Below the pieces are notes generated by a model. The model searched no databases and was not told the DNA's origin. It saw only the letters and a program-made list of their open reading frames with translations. Made by a program: the position numbers and the translations under genes. A DNA stretch of 22,568 bases from DAOUFU01 sp034429275 (GTDB lineage: Bacteria > Chloroflexota > Anaerolineae > Aggregatilineales > Aggregatilineaceae), in contig DAOUFU010000354.1 in assembly GCA_034429275.1 (NCBI GenBank), positions 1 through 22,568 of the forward strand, in the 5' to 3' direction. This document shows, piece after piece, positions 1-6,804 of the stretch. The stretch's first letter is position 1, and each line of letters opens with the position of its first letter.

Positions 1-16
1 GGAGGAGCAATCCTCC
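1..16 (+). other. GNRA-capped hairpin at window edge
   Basis: The first 16 bases form a perfect 6-bp inverted repeat (GGAGGA / TCCTCC) closed by a GCAA tetraloop. No T-tract follows on the plus strand. It lies about 90 bp before the first permease, so it may belong to the end of, or the spacer after, an upstream gene outside the window. In Dpp/Opp operons that gene is often the solute-binding protein. The function is inferred only. Confidence 0.4.
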
Positions 17-41
17 AACCCACACCCTGTCGGGATACAAC

Positions 42-92
42 CCTCGGCGGTGCAGCGCGCGGTATAGGCGGTTGCTCTCTCGCACCGCGAGG
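42..92 (+). other. Intercistronic stem-loop before permease
   Basis: Bases 42-53 (CCTCGGCGGTGC) pair with 82-92 (GCACCGCGAGG) with one bulged base, enclosing a GC-rich loop. The structure ends a few bases before the ribosome-binding site of the first permease. Such stem-loops are common between binding-protein and permease genes, where they limit downstream expression or protect upstream mRNA. That role is inferred here. Confidence 0.4.
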
Positions 93-107
93 GGTTCTGG
101 AGGCGGT

Positions 108-1103
108 ATGCTCAATTACATCATTCGCCGGTTGATCACCGCGTTTTTCCTGCTCATCGGCATCGGTATCGTGTCGTTCATCGTGATCAAGCTGCCACCA
201 GGCGATTTTGCGACACGCTACCAGCAGTACCTGATGGGGCGAGGCACGCCCCAGGAAGAGGCCGAGCGCGCGGCGGACAATGTGCGCAAACAGTACGGTC
301 TGGATCGCCCGATGGCGGAGCAGTTTTATACCTGGATCAAGGAGATGGTCACCGAGGGTAAATTCGGTTACTCGCTGGCCTATCGTAAAGATGTCGGCGA
401 ATTGATCAAAGAGCGGCTGCCCCGCACGATTCTTATCGCGGCGCTGGCTCACACCATCTCCACCCTGGTGGGCGTGGGGCTGGGCATCTTTGTGGCCACC
501 CGAAAATATGGTTTTTGGGATAATCTTTGGGCGATTCTGTCGTTTATATTCACTTCCGTGCCGCGTTTTTCGATCGCCATCATTTTGTTGTACGTGCTGG
601 TGATCAAGCTCAAGCAGCCCAGCATCTCGTCGTTCTACTCCCCTCAATATGTCGCCGCGCCCTGGAGCTGGGACAAGATCGTGGATATGTTCCGGCATAT
701 CTGGCCGGTGATTGTGATCGCCGGGCTGGGCGGCGTGGCGCGCAACCTGCGCGTGATGCGCGGCAACCTGCTCGACGTGCTGGGTGCGCAGTACGTCCAG
801 ACGGCCCGCTCGAAGGGCCTGCGCGAGAGCACGGTCATCGTCAAGCACGCGACCCCCAACGCACTGCATACGATCGTCGCCTACCAGGGGACCGTGCTGC
901 CCTATATGATGCAGGGCGAGCTAGAAGTGGCGATCGTGCTTGGCCTGCCCACCATGGGGCCGCTGTTCTACGAATCGCTGGTCAACCAGGATATCTACAT
1001 CTCCGGCTCGCTGCTGCTGATGTACGGCGTGCTGATCCTGGTGGGCAACCTGCTGGCCGATATCTTCATGTCGGTTCTCGATCCGCGCATCCGCTACAAC
1101 TGA
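108..1103 (+). CDS. ABC transporter permease, DppB/OppB type
   Basis: This is one of two membrane subunits of a dipeptide/oligopeptide ABC importer. The 331-residue protein opens with a membrane helix (MLNYIIRRLITAFFLLIGIG) typical of the DppB/OppB family. It has a soluble loop at about 30-100, then further helices. The cytoplasmic EAA-type coupling loop is visible as NLRVMRGNLLDVLGAQYVQT followed by ARSKGLRE and a PNAL motif. I chose ATG 108 over an upstream TTG at 72 because GGAGG at 99-103 lies 4 bases before it and the usual family N-terminus begins there. The stop is 19 bases before the next permease, so the two are co-transcribed. The substrate cannot be read from the permease itself; peptides are the family default. 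Confidence 0.93.
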   Translation: MLNYIIRRLITAFFLLIGIGIVSFIVIKLPPGDFATRYQQYLMGRGTPQEEAERAADNVRKQYGLDRPMAEQFYTWIKEMVTEGKFGYSLAYRKDVGELIKERLPRTILIAALAHTISTLVGVGLGIFVATRKYGFWDNLWAILSFIFTSVPRFSIAIILLYVLVIKLKQPSISSFYSPQYVAAPWSWDKIVDMFRHIWPVIVIAGLGGVARNLRVMRGNLLDVLGAQYVQTARSKGLRESTVIVKHATPNALHTIVAYQGTVLPYMMQGELEVAIVLGLPTMGPLFYESLVNQDIYISGSLLLMYGVLILVGNLLADIFMSVLDPRIRYN

Positions 1104-1122
1104 CAGTGGGAGACATGGGAGC

Positions 1123-2256
1123 ATGATCGACGAAACATCGGACGGCGTGATCAGCCTGGCAGAAGGCATTGAGGAAGAGCACGAGAGCTATTTCCAGCTC
1201 GTGTGGCGGCGGTTCCGGCGCAGCCCGGTTTCGATCGTCGGCGCGTTGATGGTGCTGATGCTGCTCATTCTCGCCGTCTTCGCAGATTTCTTCAGCCCGA
1301 CTTCGATCTCAGAGATCGACCTGCATTCGGCCTTTATTCCGCCGCAAAAAATCCACTTCATCGATGCCGACGGGCGCTTTCACCTGCGGCCCTTCGTCTA
1401 CAACTACACCTATACCGTCGATCCACGCACCTTTAAGGTGAACTGGGTCGAAGACACCAGCAAACGTTACGAGATCCAATTCCTGGTGCGCGGATCGGAA
1501 TATGAATTGTTGGGCCTGGTGCGCTCCGATCTGCACCTGTATGGCGTGGAAGAAGGCGGCACGATCTACCTGCTGGGGACCGACCGGCTGGGGCGCGATC
1601 TGTGGGGCAAAGCCTGTGAAGCCGGGCGCATCTCGCTGAGCATGAGCCTGTTCGGCACGATTATCAGCGTGGCGCTCGGCTCTGTGCTAGGGATCGCCTC
1701 CGGTTACTACGGCGGCTGGGTGGATAACGTGCTCCAGCGCTTCACCGAGTTTGTGGCGGCGTTCCCCAGCCTGCCCCTGTGGATGGCGCTAGCCGCCATC
1801 GTGCCCAAGACCGCCGATTCGTTCACTATTTTTGTCATCATGTCGTGCATCTTCGCCCTGCTGTCGTGGACGACGCTGGCGCGCGAAGTACGCGGAAAGG
1901 TGCTCTCGCTGCGCGAGACCGACTTCATCCTGGCCGCGCGAGAGATGGGTGCATCGGACGCGCGGATCATCTTCCGCCACCTGTTCCCCAACACCCTCAG
2001 CCACGTGATCGTGATCCTGACCCTGACGGTGCCCGGTGTGATCCTCGCTGAATCCTTCTTGAGCTTCCTGGGAATCGGCATCACCGAGCCGCTGATCAGT
2101 TGGGGGCTGATGATGCGCAACACCCAGAATATCCAGACTCTGGGTCAGAATCCCTGGATTCTGGCTCCCATCGCGTTCATCGTGACCGCCGTGCTGGGGT
2201 TCAACTTCCTGGGCGACGGTCTGCGCGACGCCGCCGATCCGTATGCGGCCAAATAG
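1123..2256 (+). CDS. ABC transporter permease, DppC/OppC type
   Basis: This is the partner membrane subunit of the preceding permease. The 377-residue protein has a cytoplasmic N-terminus, a first helix at about 36-56, and the family hallmark LGTDRLGRD at 151-159, followed by the helical core. The EAA coupling loop contains ARE and the motif ILAAREMGASDARIIFRHLFP. It ends LGDGLRDAADPYAAK, typical of DppC. Between helix 1 and the LGTD motif lie about 90 residues rich in beta-type sequence (roughly 60-150). This is longer than the short linker of classical DppC and is probably an extracytoplasmic insert. It is followed after 14 bases by the multiheme cytochrome gene. Confidence 0.93.
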   Translation: MIDETSDGVISLAEGIEEEHESYFQLVWRRFRRSPVSIVGALMVLMLLILAVFADFFSPTSISEIDLHSAFIPPQKIHFIDADGRFHLRPFVYNYTYTVDPRTFKVNWVEDTSKRYEIQFLVRGSEYELLGLVRSDLHLYGVEEGGTIYLLGTDRLGRDLWGKACEAGRISLSMSLFGTIISVALGSVLGIASGYYGGWVDNVLQRFTEFVAAFPSLPLWMALAAIVPKTADSFTIFVIMSCIFALLSWTTLAREVRGKVLSLRETDFILAAREMGASDARIIFRHLFPNTLSHVIVILTLTVPGVILAESFLSFLGIGITEPLISWGLMMRNTQNIQTLGQNPWILAPIAFIVTAVLGFNFLGDGLRDAADPYAAK

Positions 2257-2270
2257 CCGGATGGTGAGAC

Positions 2271-4088
2271 ATGACAGAGCCACGACCGCTTAGCCCCATG
2301 CCCCCCAATTCGCGCAATCCTGGGCGGCCCCGCTTGATCGTTCCTCCCGCGTTCTTCATCCTGATCGCCGCTGTGGGCGCGCTGTTTATGGTGATCGGCA
2401 CCGGCGCTGCCATCGCCGCGACCTCGCCGCAGACCAGGCTGCCCGCCACCCTTTCCGGCGTGGTGAATACACCCTCTGGCCCGGCAGCGGGCGCGGTGGT
2501 CCAGGTCCAGGGTACACCGCTCAGCACGCGAGCCGACGACAGCGGCGCATTCACCCTGACCGGCATCGATGCGCAGCCGCCTATCGTGCTCACTGCCTGG
2601 TCCCCCGATCATTACGTGGGTTGGATCGCGGTGGACCCTGGCGCGGCAGATTGGCAGGGTGGCGATCACCTGGTGATCACGCTCAAGCCGCTGCCCACCT
2701 ATGACAACCACGACTACGACTGGTTCTCGTTTGAGGGCGTCGAAGGCACGGCAAGCTGCGGCCTGTGCCATCGCGAGTATGACGAGTGGCTGGCCGACCA
2801 GCATTCGCAGGCCGCGGTGAATCACCGTTTCATCACCATGTACAAGGGAACCAATGTGGACGGTGAACAAAGCCCTCCCATCAAATGGGGCAGCCAGGGC
2901 CAGGCCCTTCCGCCCGACCCCGACCAACCCTACTATGGGCCGGGCTTCATGCTCGATAATCCGGGCCGCGCGGGCAACTGTGCCACCTGTCACACCCCGC
3001 TGGCATCAAAATCGCCCAATGACCAGAACTGCGGCTGGTCCGGCTGCCATACCAGCCTGACGATTGAACGCTCGAACGGTTTCATCAAGCCGGCGGCCAT
3101 GCCCCTCTCGTTGAGCGGCGATGCGGCAGAGGGCATCACCTGCGACTTCTGCCACAAGATCGGCGGCGTGATCCTCGACCCGCACACCCAACTGCCGCTG
3201 CCCGATATGCCGGGCATTCTCTCGTACCGACTCTACCGCCCGGTGGAGGGTGAGCAGGTATTTTTCGGCACGGTGCTGGATGTCAACCGCCGGGTGAGCT
3301 ACCTGCCGCTGGAATCGGAGAGCGCCTTCTGCGCGCCCTGCCACTATGGCGTGTTCGGCGGGGTAGTGGGTGTCGGCACGGTGACGGGCGGCACGGTGAT
3401 CTATAATTCCTATGGCGAGTGGCTCGACAGCCCCTACAGTGACCCGGAGACCGGCCTGACCTGCCAGGACTGCCACATGCTGCCTTCGGAAGCGAACTGG
3501 TTCGTCTTCCCCGATCGTGGCGGGCTGACGCGCGACTATGTGACGCTGCACAACCACACCATGCCCGGTGCGGCGGATGAGACGCTGCTGCAAAACGCGG
3601 TGACGATGGTCAGCACAGCGGAGCGTTCCGGCGACCGGGTGGAAGTGGAGGTCAGCATCACCAACGATCAGACCGGCCACCATGTGCCGACCGATGCGCC
3701 GATTCGCTCGATGATCCTGGTGGTCGAAGCGCGCGACTCCGGCGGCACGCTGCTGGCGCTGCGCGAAGGACCGGTCAACCCGGCGTATTCCGGCGAATAT
3801 GGCGGGCAGCCGGGCAAGACCTTCGCCAAGGTGCTGCGCGACGACTGGACCGGCGAAACACCCACCGGCGCTTACTGGCGTCCTGTGACTATCGTCGAAG
3901 ACTCGCGGCTGGCGGCCTTCCAGACCGATACAACGCGCTACATCTTCGAAGCCCCGCCGGGCGAAGCGGTCACAGTCGAAGTGCGGCTGCTCTTCCGCCG
4001 GGCTTTCGCCGAACTTGCAGCACAGAAAGGCTGGGACGACCCAGACATCCTGATGGAATCCGAGACGATACAGCTACCGGCCCGGTGA
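2271..4088 (+). CDS. Membrane-anchored multiheme cytochrome c (six CxxCH-type motifs)
   Basis: This is a 605-residue c-type cytochrome expected to face outside the cytoplasmic membrane. A proline-rich tail (1-20) precedes a membrane anchor (about 24-50). A beta-sandwich resembling carboxypeptidase-regulatory/CnaB domains follows at about 58-138. Heme-attachment motifs are C163GLCH, C237ATCH, C254GWSGCH, C291DFCH, C354APCH and C398QDCH. The third has four residues between the cysteines instead of two. Residues about 450-600 form a heme-free beta domain with TGHHVPTDAPIRS, like the C-terminal part of several multiheme cytochromes (known family feature, recalled without a search). The gene lies 14 bases after dppC and 16 before oppF, all on one strand, so it looks like a true operon member. 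Electron partners are unknown. It occupies the usual position of the second transport ATPase. Confidence 0.88.
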   Translation: MTEPRPLSPMPPNSRNPGRPRLIVPPAFFILIAAVGALFMVIGTGAAIAATSPQTRLPATLSGVVNTPSGPAAGAVVQVQGTPLSTRADDSGAFTLTGIDAQPPIVLTAWSPDHYVGWIAVDPGAADWQGGDHLVITLKPLPTYDNHDYDWFSFEGVEGTASCGLCHREYDEWLADQHSQAAVNHRFITMYKGTNVDGEQSPPIKWGSQGQALPPDPDQPYYGPGFMLDNPGRAGNCATCHTPLASKSPNDQNCGWSGCHTSLTIERSNGFIKPAAMPLSLSGDAAEGITCDFCHKIGGVILDPHTQLPLPDMPGILSYRLYRPVEGEQVFFGTVLDVNRRVSYLPLESESAFCAPCHYGVFGGVVGVGTVTGGTVIYNSYGEWLDSPYSDPETGLTCQDCHMLPSEANWFVFPDRGGLTRDYVTLHNHTMPGAADETLLQNAVTMVSTAERSGDRVEVEVSITNDQTGHHVPTDAPIRSMILVVEARDSGGTLLALREGPVNPAYSGEYGGQPGKTFAKVLRDDWTGETPTGAYWRPVTIVEDSRLAAFQTDTTRYIFEAPPGEAVTVEVRLLFRRAFAELAAQKGWDDPDILMESETIQLPAR

Positions 4089-4104
4089 TGGGTGGGCGGA
4101 CGCA

Positions 4105-5124
4105 ATGACAGAGACCTATACCAATATCCTCGAGGTAAAAAACCTCAAGCTCCATTTCCCCATCCACCGGGGCATCATTCAGCGAGTGGTGGGCCATGTG
4201 CGCGCGGTAGATGGTGTGAGCTTCAGTCTGCGCGATGGCGAAGTGCTGGGACTGGTGGGCGAAAGTGGGTGCGGCAAGACAACCGTCGGGCGCACCATCC
4301 TGCGCCTGTACGACCCCACGGCGGGCGAAATCTGGTACCAGCGCCCATCCGGCGAACGCATCGACCTGGCGAAGTTGAGCCAGCGCAAGATGAAACCGCT
4401 GCGGCGCGAGCTGCGCATGATCTTTCAAGACCCGTTCAGCTCGCTGAACCCCCGGCTGACCGTCAAGGACATCATCAGCGAGCCGCTCGAAATTCACGGG
4501 GTAGCGCGCGGCAAAGCCGCCGAGCGCAGAGTGGCGGAACTGATGGAGTCGGTCGGGCTGAACCCGGCCCTGATGCGCCGCTACCCGCACGAATTCTCCG
4601 GCGGGCAGCGCCAACGGATTGGGCTGGCGCGCACGCTCTCACTCAACCCGCGCCTGGTGATCGCCGATGAGCCGGTCTCGGCGCTGGATGTCTCTGTGCA
4701 GGCGCAGGTGCTGAACCTGCTCGAAGGGCTGCGCGAGCGGCTGGGCCTGACTCTGATCTTCATCGCCCACGATCTCTCGGTCGTCGAGCATATTTCCGAC
4801 CGGATCGCGGTGATGTACGTGGGCAAGATCGTCGAGATGACCGAGACGAGCACCTTGCTGCACCAGCCGCTGCATCCCTACACCGAGGCGCTGCTTTCGG
4901 CCATCCCACCCGCCGACCCCGACATCCGCCCGGAACGCATCCGGTTGCAGGGTGAGGTCCCCAGCCCGGCGAATCCACCTTCCGGCTGCATCTTCCACCC
5001 ACGCTGTCGCTATGCTCAGGCGGAATGCAGCCAGCAGGAACCGCCGCTGGTCGAAGCCATGCCCGATCATTTTGTGAGCTGCCATTTTGCCAGGGAACTG
5101 AGCCTGAAGGGAGTCAAAGTGTGA
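4105..5124 (+). CDS. Peptide ABC transporter ATPase, OppF/DppF type
   Basis: This is a nucleotide-binding subunit energising the left-hand peptide importer. Of 339 residues, Walker A is GESGCGKTT (52-60), the Q-loop FQDP (107-110), the signature FSGGQ (164-168), Walker B LVIADEP (184-190) and the switch histidine H222. The C-terminal oligopeptide-transporter domain carries C295, C301, C308 and C326, spaced Cx5Cx6Cx17C. Comparable cysteines in OppD/DppD-type proteins have been reported to hold an iron-sulfur cluster; whether this one does is inference. ATG 4105 follows the purine-rich GGGCGGA. No OppD-type partner is visible in this operon, so it may lie upstream of the window, be encoded elsewhere, or be unnecessary if the ATPase works as a homodimer. 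Confidence 0.94.
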   Translation: MTETYTNILEVKNLKLHFPIHRGIIQRVVGHVRAVDGVSFSLRDGEVLGLVGESGCGKTTVGRTILRLYDPTAGEIWYQRPSGERIDLAKLSQRKMKPLRRELRMIFQDPFSSLNPRLTVKDIISEPLEIHGVARGKAAERRVAELMESVGLNPALMRRYPHEFSGGQRQRIGLARTLSLNPRLVIADEPVSALDVSVQAQVLNLLEGLRERLGLTLIFIAHDLSVVEHISDRIAVMYVGKIVEMTETSTLLHQPLHPYTEALLSAIPPADPDIRPERIRLQGEVPSPANPPSGCIFHPRCRYAQAECSQQEPPLVEAMPDHFVSCHFARELSLKGVKV

Positions 5125-5477
5125 CCATGAGCAGCGACTCTCGGTTTTCTGCTGCCGCCGCCTATCTGCCCATCATCGGCTGGCTGTACGTGTACGTCTT
5201 CCGGCGTCGAGATGCGCTGGCGATGTTCCATCTCCGGCAGGCGGTCGGGCTGGTCCTGTGGTTGATCGGGGTAGTGGTGGCCTGGGCGGTCGCCGCCTGG
5301 GTATTGGCGTGGCTGCCCTATATGGGCGCGCTGGGCATGGGCCTGTTCTCGCTGGTGATGGTGGCGTTCTTCTTCGGCATTCTCGCGGTGATCCTGGGCG
5401 TGCTCAACGCGCTCCGCAGGCGAGCGGTCCCTCTGCCGATCTGTGGGCGATGGGCCAGCCGCCTGCCCATCCGCTGA
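5121..5477 (+). CDS. Small DUF4870/Tic20-like membrane protein
   Basis: This is a protein of about 118 residues with three hydrophobic segments: AAAAYLPIIGWLYVYVF, a long one around GLVLWLIGVVVAWAVAAWVL, and one around FSLVMVAFFFGILAVILGVL. The FHLRQAVGLVLW segment and the NALRRRAVPLPICGRWA ending match the pattern I associate with DUF4870-like small membrane proteins. Function is unknown. Two starts are possible. GTG 5121 overlaps the oppF stop by four bases (GTGA) and lies 7 bases after AAGGGAG (5107-5113). ATG 5127 is two codons later and 13 bases from that site. I prefer GTG on spacing. It is the last gene of the operon. Confidence 0.75.
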   Translation: MTMSSDSRFSAAAAYLPIIGWLYVYVFRRRDALAMFHLRQAVGLVLWLIGVVVAWAVAAWVLAWLPYMGALGMGLFSLVMVAFFFGILAVILGVLNALRRRAVPLPICGRWASRLPIR

Positions 5478-5492
5478 GCGGAGAATGAGACA

Positions 5493-5523
5493 AACGCCCG
5501 CAGATTCTCCGGCTGCGGGCGTT
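5493..5523 (+). terminator. Hairpin terminator of the peptide operon
   Basis: An 11-bp perfect stem, AACGCCCGCAG (5493-5503) with CTGCGGGCGTT (5513-5523), has a 9-base loop. It lies 15 bases after the last stop codon and is followed by TATTGTGT, a weak T-rich run. It separates the plus-strand operon from the convergent dehydrogenase gene. Confidence 0.7.
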
Positions 5524-5535
5524 ATTGTGTCCCCC

Positions 5536-5583
5536 GTGTGAGGTGCCTCTCATGTGAGGTGCCTCTCGTGCGAGGTGCCTCTC
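5536..5583. repeat. Three tandem copies of a 16-bp repeat
   Basis: The units are GTGTGAGGTGCCTCTC (5536-5551), ATGTGAGGTGCCTCTC (5552-5567) and GTGCGAGGTGCCTCTC (5568-5583), with a 4-base start of a fourth. Variation is confined to positions 1 and 4 of the unit. Each contains GAGG-TG-CCTC, a short inverted repeat. The array lies between an operon terminator and the 3' end of a convergent gene. Confidence 0.85.
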
Positions 5584-5609
5584 GTGTGCCGCAAAACCCC
5601 CGCCCGGAT

Positions 5610-6593
5610 TCAGGGCTGCCCGTACACCTGCGGATTGACGCAGTAGGGCAGGCGCTCACCGGCCAGCCCGGCGCGCAGGTTCTCCGCCGCCATCAGCGCC
5701 ATTTTCCCCCGGCAGGCAGTGCTGGAACTGGCAATGTGCGGCACGATCAGGCAGTTGTCGAGCGTGAGCAGCGGCGAGTCCATGGGGATCGGCTCCGGCT
5801 CGGTGACATCCAGCGCGGCATAGGCAATGTCGCCACGCACCAGCGCATCATACAGCGCATCAGGATCGACCACCGGGCCGCGCGCCGTATTGATCAGCAC
5901 GGCGGTCGGTTTCATCCGCTTGAGGGCACGGGCGTCGATGAGGTGAACCGTTTCGGCAGTCAGCGGTGTATGCAGGCTGAGAAAATCGGACTCCGCCAGC
6001 ACCTGGTCGAACGAAACCCGGACCGCGCCCAGTTCCGCAGCCGCGGGGATGTCGTGCTGGTCCACGTAGATCACCCGCATCCCGAACCCACCGGCGCGCC
6101 GCGCCATCGCCTGGCCGATCCGCCCCATGCCGATGATGCCCAGTGTGGAACCGTGAATATCCTGCCCCATCAACAGGGTCGGTCCCCAGGTGCGCCACCT
6201 CCCCGCCCGCACAAAGCGCTCCGCCTCGCTGATTCGGCGCGCCGCCGCCATCAGCAGCGCGAAGGCAAAATCGGCGGTGGTGTCGGTCAGCACGCCCGGC
6301 GTATGGCCAACCGGGATACCGGCTTCGGTCGCCGCCTGCACATCCACGTTATCGAAACCCACCGCCATCTGGCTGATCACGCGCAGGCGGGGCCGCGCTG
6401 CACGGATCAGGGCGGCGTCGATGCGATCGGTCAGCAGGCAGAGCAGCCCATCGGCAGCAGCGGCCTCGCGGCACAGGACCTCATACGGCGGGGGCAGCTC
6501 GTCCTGCCAAACAATCACCTCGCAAGCAGCGCGGATTTTTTCGAGTCCCTGTTCGGGGATGATGCGAGATACAAATACGGTCGGTCTGGTCAT
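5610..6593 (-). CDS. D-isomer-specific 2-hydroxyacid dehydrogenase (glyoxylate/hydroxypyruvate reductase-like)
   Basis: This is an NAD(P)-dependent reductase of 2-keto acids, probably cytoplasmic. The 327 residues begin MTRPTVFVSRIIPEQGLEKI, which resembles glyoxylate reductases (GyaR/GRHPR). The dinucleotide fold carries GMGRIG (155-160). The catalytic triad is visible as R238 in NTARGP, E267 in DVTEPEPIP and H286 in PHIASS. The start at 6593 has AAGGGG 8 bases upstream; a longer frame to 6638 lacks such support. A -10-like TATACT (6624-6619, minus strand) precedes it. It is transcribed away from the dipeptide epimerase. The exact substrate (glyoxylate, hydroxypyruvate, or another 2-keto acid) cannot be told from sequence. 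Confidence 0.9.
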   Translation of the reverse strand: MTRPTVFVSRIIPEQGLEKIRAACEVIVWQDELPPPYEVLCREAAAADGLLCLLTDRIDAALIRAARPRLRVISQMAVGFDNVDVQAATEAGIPVGHTPGVLTDTTADFAFALLMAAARRISEAERFVRAGRWRTWGPTLLMGQDIHGSTLGIIGMGRIGQAMARRAGGFGMRVIYVDQHDIPAAAELGAVRVSFDQVLAESDFLSLHTPLTAETVHLIDARALKRMKPTAVLINTARGPVVDPDALYDALVRGDIAYAALDVTEPEPIPMDSPLLTLDNCLIVPHIASSSTACRGKMALMAAENLRAGLAGERLPYCVNPQVYGQP

Positions 6594-6640
6594 GTCGTCG
6601 CCCCTTGTTTTTGCAGCCAGTATAGGCCATGCTGACATTC

Positions 6641-6673
6641 ATAGATGAGAAGATGATATAGATGAAAAGATGA
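6641..6673. promoter_or_regulatory. Paired 16-bp direct repeats in divergent promoter region
   Basis: ATAGATGAGAAGATGA (6641-6656) and ATAGATGAAAAGATGA (6658-6673) differ at one base and are offset by 17 bp. They lie just upstream of the TATACT element of the dehydrogenase gene, about where its -35 would be. This arrangement would suit a regulator binding two helical turns apart. Regulator unknown. Confidence 0.45.
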
Positions 6674-6753
6674 GTGCTCTGAGCACAAATGTCAACACCA
6701 CCTGGTCTACCGGGAGGATTTTCCAAATCTCGCCGGGCCGGAATGGCAGAAGG

Positions 6754-6762
6754 TGGTACAAT
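6754..6762 (+). promoter_or_regulatory. Possible extended -10 promoter for dipeptide epimerase
   Basis: TGGTACAAT has the extended -10 form TGnTAnAAT and lies 42 bases before the ATG at 6805. There is no convincing -35 element upstream, which extended -10 promoters can tolerate. Prediction only. Confidence 0.35.
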
Positions 6763-6804
6763 GCACCCTCAGGTACAGCGCCCACCCAAAGGACGGTCCC
6801 ACCT

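Noticed and set aside
72..107. Upstream TTG start for the first permease
   Set aside because: The 12 added residues are not hydrophobic and the site has no ribosome-binding sequence. ATG 108 has GGAGG and the family N-terminus.
5536..5583. Tandem repeats as a CRISPR array
   Set aside because: The units abut with no spacers and are only 16 bp long.
5538..6635. Long plus-strand open frame of 365 codons opposite the hydroxyacid dehydrogenase
   Set aside because: It is antisense to a gene with complete catalytic motifs. Its translation is rich in H, R, G and Q without domains, as expected from GC-rich codon bias.
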